Below, one piece after another: positions 11,609 through 21,400 of a stretch of 64,000 nt of DNA (position 1 is the stretch's first letter; every line of letters begins with the position of its first letter). This DNA comes from Oscarella lobularis (Eukaryota > Porifera > Homoscleromorpha > Homosclerophorida > Oscarellidae). A program made the translations under genes and the position numbers. The notes beneath the pieces are model-generated. The model had not been told where the DNA came from, made no database searches, and saw nothing but the letters and a program-made list of their open reading frames with translations. The DNA is taken from positions 1,054,001 to 1,118,000 of the forward strand of contig NC_089192.1 in NCBI RefSeq assembly GCF_947507565.1. The letters run 5' to 3'.

Positions 11609-14349
11609 TCATTGGCAAATGATGACGTCATGGCGTCCATTTACAAACCGCCCTTGTACCTTGCGTTGAAGGTTGCTATGTTTTAGCTGTAAAAACTCCT
11701 GAAAGCAGACATCTGCGCTAGAACGATTGTCCTCTTGATCGTCAATCAATCTTTTACAGATGGAAAACTGGTTGAACTTTCCGCGATTGTTCAGCTCCAT
11801 AAGTTGATTCTGTCTCAAGCTGGCATCAGGAGGTCGGCAAAGGAAAAGTTCAATCAAGGTGACTCCCAAACTGTAGATATCGCTAGCTAACGAACTTGGT
11901 TGTAGAAGAGAAACACGTTCCGGAGCCAAATAAGCTTTACTGAGGGGTCCACCGGAGACAGATCCAAGCCGATGAGCTGCTCCAAGATCGCCCAACTTAG
12001 CTTTCATGAAATTAGTCAGTAAAATATTCGTAGGGCGAATGTCGCCATGAATGTAAGGAATTGGCTGGCGAGTATGCAAGTAAGTGACTGCTGTGACAAT
12101 GTCTCGTGCGATACTGATCTCCTCGTTGTCCTTGAGAGGCTCTCTGTGTTTTAGCAATTCGGCAAGCGAACCCTCCAGAAGTTCCGTGACTATATGAATT
12201 TCGGTGATTGTTTGATCTTCCATAACGTTCACAAAGCCGTATGTAGTGACGATGCTAGGATGACACAGACGATGCAGTGTTAAAACTTCCTGTTCAATTC
12301 TTGCAACATCGTAGCTACTATAATTGATTACTTTGACGGCTACAGGTTGGTCAAGAAACAATCCGGTGTAAACGGCTAATACGTAATTAAATGAAAATCA
12401 GTAGTGAACACTACAAAAGCGTACCTCCAAAAGAGCCCGACCCCAACTTTTCCTGTTTGTTGACACGCACTGATCGCTGTTCAAGACGAAGAGGCTGTAT
12501 AAACTTTTCAAGCTGCTTTTTCAATTCTTGACAAGACAATGAAGCGCTTTGAAGGCTTTGTGCACTCCAACTTAACTCCACTGCTGAAAGACGATAGATA
12601 ATTGTCGACAAAGCACAGAACTTATAAATCATCTTACTGTTGCGTTGCATTAGCTCTTTTAACTCTGTTGAGTGTTTCTAAGAATTATGTACAGATACTA
12701 GCAGAACATAGTACAGAAAGGAATCTCCGCACCTTTTGAATTTCTGTTAGCACTGTCTCATATTGTTGCCTAAGTGCTACCGCTTCTGCATGCCGTTCCT
12801 AGAATTATGCACGAATAACGCAGACATAGCACAAAAAGTGATCTCTGCACCTTTTGAATTCGTTCTGTTTCCCTTGCTAGCACTGTCTCGTGTTGTTGCC
12901 TAAGTGTTGCTACTTCTGCAGCAATAAACTTTGCCACTCAGCATCAAACGATTCCTTTGTCTGTCACCTTTCTCGCAGTCACGTTTAAGCTCAGCAGTGC
13001 GCTCTATTGCGACGTCAGGGAACAGACTGGCAGTCAAGGCAGAAACGTCTACAAAAAACAGTAGAGAGTTGTTTATTAGCTAATGAAGATAACATTATGG
13101 GAATGGAAAGCCACTAGGCAAGACACTAAAACGTGCTTCTTTAAAATCAATTTGAGTTAAAATGGTTCCAAACGGCGCAATGTACAAGTGCACTTACTTT
13201 GTTTTAGATGGTGATAAATGAATGTTCTATCTGGCACCACTCCCGCAACAACGACAACATCAAGCTGATTCCCCCTATTGTAGAGGCATGCAACCGAGTG
13301 ACCAGCAATTGAGCAAATAACTTTTCCTCCTTCATCCTAGTTAGAGCTCAGCATGACCACAATTTTACGTGTATAAATGTAACCCTTTAATTACCTCAAA
13401 ATGAGCAACACTCCATCGAGAATCATCAAAATTGTAGTAATAAGCACACTTGTCAAAGTTCCCATAGAACTGCCCACCGAGTAATAGAAAGAATGGCCGA
13501 TTCTCAATGTAAAACCTTGATAAAGTGTGCTGAGCTTTAGGAGGTGGTCGCAAACCAGAAGAGAGAGAAACCAGCCGGAACTCCTAAAAAACAAATACAG
13601 TAGTCGAAACTACCTCTAATCTTTTCAATAGGGTACCCTTTTTACAATGTCAACAACAAAAAGATCATCGAAGTCATCACAGAAACCATGACCACCATAC
13701 AGGAGAGCTCGGTGATGATCGATTGGAGCCATTGCAGAGGCACAGCGCGGCTTGGGACGGAACCCAGCAGTCACAACATTTTCCCACTTGCCACCTATTT
13801 CAATTAATTATTTACCATTAGCATCATAGGAGTATAATTATACTTAACATTGAATAGATACAGCTCGTTGTTAAATCCTAATTGGTAGTCGGGTTCCTGA
13901 AGCCATTGGGCTCCAAACTGCAGCGCAGTGCCCGGATCTGGACCGTACCCACCGAAAAGCAGCAGAGTTTCCGAGTTTAGAGCCACCAAACAGCAGCTTG
14001 ATCGACCACAAGGTCTTTCAGAAGTTGGGTCTATCTCCTGTTTTCTCCAAATTAGATTAGTCGTGTTCAGACGATACATGTCCATCGAACGACTCCCGTC
14101 TTCTCGTTTTCCGCCGTACGTGAACACCGTATCCTTAATTACTTCACATCGTGCGTAGCAGCACAGCGGGGGAACGTCTCCGGACGCCTGCCGCTGCTCC
14201 CAAGCGCCAGATGCGAGGCTGCAGATGCAGATTAGGTCCCTCGGGAAGAATTCCGATCCGTCCAGAGATGCTCCGCCCCACAGATACGCTTTGTCGCCCA
14301 GCACAGCAACCTCGGCATCGCGTCTCGGTTGCGGCTGCCATCGCGCCAT
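11609..14349 (-). CDS. Kelch-repeat / coiled-coil / protein kinase fusion
   Basis: N-terminal kelch repeats (about 14340-13200) show the paired-Gly blades LWGGASLDGSE, TYGGKREDGSRSMDMYRLN, LLFGGYGPDPG, LLYGGHGFCDDF and LLGGQFYGNFD. A Glu/Gln-rich coiled-coil stretch (about 13050-12540) follows. The kinase domain starts at KLGSGSFGAVYTG (glycine loop, split by an intron near 12378-12424) and continues with VAVKVI (Lys), EQEVLTLHRL (helix C Glu), the catalytic loop YIHGDIRPTNILL, GDLGAAHRLG in place of DFG, YLAPERV and SDIYSLGVTLIEL. HGD replaces HRD and DLG replaces DFG, but the Lys, Glu, Asp, Asn and Asp residues are all present, so an active TKL-like or NEK-like kinase is plausible. Two starts are in frame, at 14349 and 14385 (MTVGVATPLRV..). 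Stop at 11609. Substrate unknown. Confidence 0.82.
12675..12921 (-). repeat. Tandem duplication of a coiled-coil exon plus intron
   Basis: Two consecutive units of about 123 bp inside the kinase gene each contain an intron and an exon. The exons encode near-identical coiled-coil pieces, HAEAVALRQQYETVLTEIQK and AEVATLRQQHETVLA..ERIQK. The unit nearer 12900 carries a 12-nt insertion. This lengthens the coiled coil between the kelch and kinase parts. Confidence 0.7.
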
Positions 14350-14448
14350 ACTTACTCTTAGCGGAGTGGCTACGCCGACTGTCAATGTTTTCTAGAACGT
14401 TCTATCGGACGCATGCGTGTTTGGAGAATTCGGCCTGATTCAACCATA

Positions 14449-14978
14449 GTAGTCAGGTGACCTGACCCTTCACGTGACCGGGGAGAAGGGTCAGGTCAAA
14501 CGCCCTATGTCTAACTGTTGCCGCCGCACTGTACAGTGCGGCCCAATCACAGGCCGAGACCTCTGTGACGTCGTTATCAAATTAATTACGTAGTACTCGC
14601 TGGCACGTGATCTCTGAGCCTCGGAAGAAGGGACCTTTATCGAACGCGGCGATAGAAAAAGCAATCGACTTCTCAGCTGCGAAGCTTCTCATCGAAAACG
14701 TCTATCCCGACGATCGACGATTACCTTCCAAATATCAAGCTCGCTGCGCGTCGACGAAGGTTCAAAAGTCGACGATCTCCACGTACGTGCATTCGCCGCA
14801 GCCTAGATACAACTCCAAAGCCATGTATCGTGTGCTGGTCGACCGTGTGGTCAATTACGTCACAATCAAGCTAAGTGGATAATTGGGGCTTCCGCATTCC
14901 TACGGCAACACTTCGACATAGGGCGTTTGACCTGACCCTTCTCCCCGGGTCACGTGAAGGGTCAGGTCACCTGACTAC
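14449..14978. mobile_element. Element B: 530-bp TIR element nested in element A
   Basis: Inverted termini of about 63 bp begin GTAGTCAGGTGACCTGACCC and run through ..GGGTCAGGTCAAACGCCC at both ends (14449-14511 and 14916-14978). AACCATA flanks both sides (14442-14448 and 14979-14985), extendable to 8 bp as CAACCATA, so a hAT-type 8-bp TSD is possible. The interior has a 20-bp perfect palindrome at 14523-14542 and a 91-codon ORF (14607-14882) of unknown identity. It is non-autonomous as seen. Confidence 0.75.
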
Positions 14979-15726
14979 AACCATAGATGGAGGAGGGGGA
15001 GGGATTGGAAACTCCCCGATATCACGTGACTTTTTGTATAGGTTGCTTTGGCTCTAGGATCGTAGCTTCGGTTCCCGGATATTCCGCGAAATACGTAGTC
15101 CTTTTCTCCTCTTCGTTCAGCATCGACTAGAATTTCAGGTTGGGATGCGTTTTTTGTGATGTGCTTGAACAGTTTGCGTGAAATTATACGCTGAAAATGT
15201 CTTCGATCGCGCCGAAATGACGCTTTTTCAACCGATCGAGCTTCGGCAGGGTAAACTCTGTCGATTCCGCGTCTACGACAAATTTTTGGTGATGAAACGC
15301 TGCCCTAGTGTTCTGTGCGTGCCATAGACGTAGTAATTTGCGCGTGGATTCGCTTAACTGTGATTTCGGCTCGATTTTGTTCCCGCCTACTGTCGTCACT
15401 AGTGCAGGGTAAACTTTCTCTACGAAGACAATTCGTACCAACACTTCGTGCACAGCCATACTTGAGAGACATGTCTGTGCCACTAGGATATCATTTCCTC
15501 AGCTAAGTGCTTTGTTGATTTTTAACAATTTTTTTTAGATTATATGAACTGTGAGATTTGAAACGGCTCAAGTACGAAAGCCAGAAAGCAAAGAGAGAAA
15601 AACCCCAAAAGAAGACTTTAGAAACCTTTTGGTTTCTAAATTCTACTTATGACGTCATAAATTATAATTTGTTCTATTTTTTAGTCAATTTGCATGGTAC
15701 AAAAGAGTCGCTAGGCTAGCGTTTCA

Positions 15727-15783
15727 GAAATCTTCACCTAATGCACTGAGCCACCGTGGCTCAGAGTACTAGGTGAAGATTTC
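15727..15783. repeat. Two-tier hairpin inside element A
   Basis: An outer stem GAAATCTTCACCTA / TAGGTGAAGATTTC (15727-15740 with 15770-15783) encloses an inner stem CTGAGCCAC / GTGGCTCAG (15746-15754 with 15756-15764). Function unknown. Confidence 0.7.
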
Positions 15784-15998
15784 TTGACGGAATTCGACTA
15801 ATCCTTGGAAATCGACTACAATTGTACGTTCGCTGCTATCACGTCGAAATGTTACAATCGATCGAAGCGATAGTCTCGTCGCGAACGCTTCGCAGGAAAG
15901 GCAGGACGCTTGCGACGATCGTAGAGCCACGGAAAGTCACGTGATATCGGGGAGTTTCCAATCCCTCCCCTCCTCCATCTATGATTCAACCGTTCACC

Positions 15999-16385
15999 TA
16001 ATTAAGCTTGCTATCTTTCTTCGATTTCAAAGCAGATGACGCCTTACCAGAAAAAAAGATGATAAATATAAAAATATTACGAGTTGTCTTGCACACCATA
16101 CTTGCGAGCCAATTCCATATTATCAGTACCACCCATAGAGTACAGTATCTATAAATGTCCAATGGAAAAAAAGATGACAATAGCTATTCGTTCTAGAAAC
16201 CTCTGCGTATCTTTGACGAAACAATGGCATGTGCGGATTGACGAGAATCATGCAAAATGCAGCACGCTTGAAACTATGGCCACCAAATGCGCATATTACT
16301 CGAAAAACAAATAATTCACTCTTACTCTAATTGAGATATGTACAGATCGGCTAACTCAAGCCAAGCTTCATGATCACTCATAAAG
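15999..16385 (-). pseudogene. Unspliced partial copy of EMC2
   Basis: This is nearly identical to 9978-10430, including intron sequence, so it arose by DNA duplication and not by retrotransposition. Relative to EMC2 it lacks about 60 bp of exon (the part encoding the end of the ALKLNPDSTRSLCG segment) and about 9 bp further on, and has point changes. It begins 8 bp after the right TSD of element A. Not expected to be functional. Confidence 0.88.
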
Positions 16386-17212
16386 CAAAATCTACGATCT
16401 TTACCCGTGGAGGAAGGAACGGATCCACATGCTGATATTAACTAACTACAAAAATACCTAAAATTGAAACTATTTGTAGTTCAGGAATGCTAAAATCTTG
16501 ACCTCGCGGATTTCTAACGAAACGCGCTAGATCTAATGCTAGATGCTAATATAACAACCTCGCGCGGTCAAACGGTTCGTGCAAGTCAAAATTTCCAAAG
16601 AAAATGCGCTAATTGATTCGGGGGGCCCCCAAAGCGTAGATCTATACCTGTTCCACTATTCGCACGGTTTCTTCAAATTTGAGCGTAAATTATCAATTGC
16701 GAAGCGCTTCGTAGTCATAGATCACTGTAAAAAAAACGAAGCGAAAGTGATCGCGCGGCGACGTCCGGGTGGACGGATAGCCTTTTTCATCGCGAAAAAC
16801 AGGCACCCGATCGCCCATACGCTCACCGACGCCGTAATTTGCGTCGTTATTGGCTCCCGCGTCGTCGTCGTCGCCGAAATCGGCCGTTTTCTTCGTCTAT
16901 GATCTACGCCACGTTCGATCTGCTTCGCATGTTCGTTTCCCCGATGTCCGGGCCGTTCGACAAGCCCGCGAAAAAGCCAATCGACGATAATTTACAGCGA
17001 ACGTAAGGCGAAACTGTGAAGGAAAGGAAACGCGACCACGAGGCATCGTACGCCATCTTGACCTTGAGGCGAGAAATCTTGCATCACTATTGCCAAGAAT
17101 AGAATTGCTGACCATGATCGTGATGCAATCGATGGTCAAACGGTATTAAAAAATTCGCACCTATTCGAAGGAACCAACCAGAGCGCTAGATGAATCCAAC
17201 GTGACCTCGACG
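16386..17212. other. Intergenic, no recognised gene
   Basis: This stretch contains a G6C5 block at 16620-16630 and short ORFs (for example 16579-16902) without a recognisable domain. I see no convincing exon structure. Confidence 0.5.
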
Positions 17213-17924
17213 GACCAATGAGCGCGCTGGGCGGAGCTAGCTACACGGTTCAAAAGGGAAGTGCACACCGATTCTCTTTCAGTTGCGGCCTAGGGTGGGT
17301 GCGGCGTGGAGCAATCTGCGTCTCATCCTTGACGGACTGGCTCGGGAGTATCGGCAAAAGGACAGTCTGGATCGTCGGATCAGCGTGGCCCACGGATTAA
17401 TCCCGTGCCGGAGCCTCTAAGCAGGGCGATGGGGGGCTTCGGCCTCGGTTCACGCACTGAGCGAAAAGATCGCCTATATGTCTTATTGTTGCCAAACGAG
17501 CACGACCTGCGTTAGGCAGAGTGGGTACGGCTCGGAGGGGGTGTCGCAAGCGGTCTGGTTGCCGGCACTTATCTCACCAACTGGCACGATTAGATTGCGG
17601 ATGATCTGGCTCAGGAGAATTCGATCTGGGCATTGCACGTCCTTTCCTGTCGACTCCTACAAACAGTAGTCAGCCGCTCTCCACCTCAGAAGCCCTGGTT
17701 CTTAGCTTCGGCTTACCAATGTGGTCAGGTATCGTCGCGCCGGGGGACTCGGTATTAGGGGCCGACTACTCGTCCAGGCGGATACTGGTTGAGGTGGCCT
17801 ATGAGGTCAAAACTCGCCCGAAACTTTTTGGAACGGGTGGCCATTGCTTTGCGGTGGCTGCCTTGAGCTACGTAGCGTCCGAACCTCCCCGTGGTGTAGC
17901 TCGGGTAATGCTAATACGGACGCA
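17213..17924 (+). ncRNA. Structured repeat R1, copy 1 (candidate non-coding RNA or element)
   Basis: Aligns over its length with the inverted copy 2 at 56209-56980, with blocks of near identity separated by variable stretches. Shared features are a CCAAT box and GGGCGGAGCTA at the 5' side, AGTTGCGGC at 17281, a hairpin at 17391-17407, GGCTTCGGCC (a C-UUCG-G tetraloop, 17435-17444), CCGGCAC at 17562-17568 that can pair with GTGCCGG at 17405-17411, and a closing 3' stem GCGTCCG / CGGACGC (17875-17881 with 17917-17923). The TATA box seen in copy 2 is here TTCAAAAGGG, so this copy may be weak or dead. Short ORFs exist but are not shared between copies. A non-autonomous mobile element is the main alternative. 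Confidence 0.45.
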
Positions 17925-18431
17925 TTCAGAAAAGGTGCGTAGAACGATATTTTGACAGTGACTAATTGGGATTTGATTTTTAGATCGCGAGCGCTGAAGG
18001 ACGAAAATCGAAGAGAGAACGATCGACGAAGACGAAGACAGCCGGAGAAAAACGATCGACGAAAGGAAGGATCGAAAAATACAGTGGACACGTTAGACTA
18101 GGTTTCTGCATGAGTGCATGTATCCACTGTAAAATTACTGTACGAAATAAAATCATGTGCGCAACTTGATCGTCTACGTGGCCGTCGCGTATCTCGTCCA
18201 GCCTGCGATTTGGAAATAATAACAACGAGCCACGTACTAGTTATTTCCATCGAAACAACGGTACTCAGGTCTCAGGTAGGTTTTATCGGTGTACGCAGAT
18301 ACAGTGCACGACGACGTTTTAACTAAAAAGAGGAGAAGAATGACTTCAATTTCACTAGAGCCCATTTCGTATTGATACACGTATGAAAACAATTCCAGTA
18401 CCATTTCAGACAAAAGTACTGTGCATTCAGG
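17925..18431. other. Intergenic region downstream of TEP1
   Basis: A Lys/Arg-rich open stretch on the plus strand follows an acceptor-like TTTTTAG at about 17984, but no upstream exon was found. It otherwise holds the 3' flank of TEP1. No gene is assigned. Confidence 0.4.
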
Positions 18432-21400
18432 TCAAAAGGGATTGTGCAGGAAAAGAACATTGCCAAGAGAATCACCAACCAAAATTCTGTCGGCTTCATC
18501 GACGACAGAAACAGCCATGGACGTGACAGGACCCGGTGCACAAAAGAGGCCAATCTTGAGAAGACGCAATTATGAACAGAATTGTGTAGACTGATTTTCT
18601 CTAAACCTGTTGCAACGCCAGGCTACTCCACACTTTGACTGTAGCATCAGTTGACCCGGTGTAGTACGAATATTTGCCTACTCCACCACCAGAAATAGCT
18701 TTTGAATGCAACTGAAAGGAAAGACCGTTAAACAGTCGAGCGCCAAACTTCGTGCAATATCTATGAAACCTTTTCCGCGACCATTTGTTTGCCGGTGACG
18801 CGATCGAATACAGATACCGTTCCACTCGAACTTCCCACCAAAATAATTTCCTTATTCGCTTCCAAATCGCTGAGCATTTTTGGACCGGTTTTCGTTCCGT
18901 GCGCGAGAAGTGTCCACTGCTTTCCTTCCTCTTCTTTCAAGTTCAATGCACTTCTGGAAGACGTCTAAACACGACAACACAGGTATATAGTAAAAACTTG
19001 CAGTCGGGAAAACACGAAGATCCTCCACGTAATCTACCATCTCACCTTTGAGCTGTTCCATACAAAGACTTTAGAATCCGCCAACGTCGCCATGAAATAA
19101 CTTTCATCTTCGCTGAAGGATAGGTTGGTTATCCAATCAGTCGGGCTGCCACAACACAATCTATAGGGCATGTAACTTGTTGCAAGCTACGCACTCACCC
19201 CTTGAGAACTGTGACTTTTTGTAGAGCATCGCCGGTAAATTTCCATACAATCGCGCTCTTGTCCCACGAGCCCGACAACAGAGTGCAACTCTTGCGACTG
19301 TACGCGAGGCATGTAACTGGTAAACCGGTGTCTCCATGGGACAAACTATAGAAGAAACAAGGCTCCCTTGAACATAGTGAGGGGATAGGAATGCTTTTTG
19401 AAAAGAGCTACGAGATTTGGCGTCTTACTAAATTTTGAGGTAAAATTGCCTTTACAGTGTTTTTCGCAAATTTCAAGACCAACCAGTGTCTGCAACTTTT
19501 ATGCACGAGAGACGTTTCGTCCGCCTGAACCGCAAGCGCCGTTTGCGCGCCATCAAGTTGCAGACACTGGTTGGTCAAAAATAGGCGTTCCCACCAACGC
19601 TATTATTTGTATGCAAGACTGCATGTGACGTTCCGACCGCCTGCATGAGCCGCAAGCGCCGCTTCAAGTTGCGCGGAACAAGTCATGGCAGCGTCCGACT
19701 GCTAATAGAATTTTTTCAACCTGCCACAAGACACGTTCCGTCCGCCTGAACCGCAATTGCGACGCTTGCGGTTCAGGCGCACGGAACGCCACTCGCGCAT
19801 AAAAAGTAATGTGTAGCGTTGGCGGGAACGCCCACAATTGAGGGGTAAGTGTCTCTCACTCGTTTGCGCGCGAGCGGCGTTTGCGGTTCAGGCGCAAGGA
19901 ACGCCACTCGCGCATAAAAAGTACAGTGTAGCGATGGCGGGAACGCCCACTTTTGAGGGGTAAGTGTCTCTCACTCGTTGCGCGCGAGCGGCGCTTGCGG
20001 TTCAGGCGCAAGGAACGCCACTCGCGCATAAAAAGTACAGTGTAGCGATGGCGGGAACGCCCACTTTTGAGGGGTAAGTGTCTCTCACTCGTTGCGCGCG
20101 AGCGGCGCTTGCGGTTCAGGCGCAAGGAACGCAACTCGCGCATAAAAAGTACAGTGTAGCGATGGCGGGAACGCCCACTTTTGAGGGGTAAGTGTCTCTA
20201 ACTCGTTGCGCGCGAGCGGCGCTTGCGGTTCAGGCGCAAGGAACGCCACTCGCGCATAAAAAGTAAAGTGTAGCGATGGCGGGAACGCCCACTTTTGAGG
20301 GGTAAGTGTCTCTAACTCGTTGCGCGCGAGCGACGCTTGCAGTTCAGGCGCAAGGAACGCCACTCGTGCATAATAATGGCGTGGTCAATGGCAGCGTCCG
20401 ACTGCTAAGGGAAGATAGAATTTTTTCAACCTGCCATTACCACGCTATTATTATGCACTAGACATCCAAGCGCCGCTTGCGCGCAACGAGTTATCTGCAG
20501 AAACTGGTTGGTCAAAAATGGGCGTTCCCAACATTTACCAGGCTATACTCAGGCTATACTCAGGCCGGTAAAGTGGTAGCGACAACACATTTCAGCCCCA
20601 TTCAAAGCTATTGTACCTCAATTTCAAGTTATGCCTTTTTGAGTATATCCATAGTTGAATTGCACTGCCTTTTCCCACCACAAACGTAGCCCGTTCAACT
20701 GAAGATTCAAGAAATTTGACGGCATTGACTGGCTCGCTTGACTCCATCACCTGTGCAGGTACAGGTGTTATGCAACAGAGGTGTTCGTACGGAAATGATA
20801 TCAAACCTTGGAATGGAGTCTAGGCGAGAAGGAAGAATGATCGCCTTGAAGGGACCACAAAAGAACACTTCCGTCTCTGGAGAAGATAAAACTGTACAAT
20901 TACGCACACAAAGTCATTACACAGTACCTGCTGGACGTAAGAGCCCAATACCCAGACGGACACATGTCGCCACAGGTTACGGAGGCGCTGTGTCCACGTA
21001 CAACCGGTCCGACCTTAAAACAAACGCGTTCAAAGACCCTCTATATAAAAAAATTAGTAGCGTAATCAATTTACTGCATGCCTATAGAAGTAATCACAAT
21101 TCCGATATATAAGTTACCTACCTGAGGCAGCCAAACCTTCACCGTCTTGTCCAGAGCACTCGTCACAATTCGATCTCCAACTGCTTTCACGCTAAGAACG
21201 CGACCTGAATGCCCACTCAGCGCTGCTAATTCATTCGCCTGCAGAGCAAAAAATGCTTAGAAGTGATCCGGATCATATACTCAACTTTCTACCTGTAGAG
21301 CCATCCAGGAGCGAATTGATCCATCGTCGCCTCCAGAAATGACAGCTACGTCGCCGAAGCGAGCCTTTTCTCCTTCTTCGTCGAAATCCGTTTCCGTCCG

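Larger units (their letters stand above)
14446..15982. mobile_element. Element A: long-TIR transposable element, MULE-like
   Basis: The ends are inverted repeats of about 50 bp reading ATAGATGGAGGAGGGG..ATTGGAAACTCCCCGATATCACGTGACTTT. The left TIR is at 14983-15033 (its first 3 bp at 14446-14448 are separated by element B); the right TIR is at about 15932-15982. The 9-bp sequence GATTCAACC flanks both sides (14437-14445 and 15983-15991), as expected for a target-site duplication. Long TIRs with a 9-bp TSD fit Mutator-like elements (family knowledge). Net length is about 1.0 kb once element B is removed. It has no recognisable transposase; the 99-codon minus-strand ORF at 15184-15483 matches nothing I know. 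Confidence 0.75.

Noticed and set aside
14607-14882. 91-codon ORF in element B as a host gene
   Set aside because: Lies wholly between TIRs, has no recognised domain and no similarity to neighbours.
17925-18170. Basic open frame after an acceptor-like site downstream of R1 copy 1
   Set aside because: No upstream exon or start codon could be linked to it.
19856-20363. Minus-strand ORFs of 92-95 codons with a 38-residue period
   Set aside because: They are produced by the 114-bp repeat, whose length is divisible by three, inside a TEP1 intron; no independent coding evidence.
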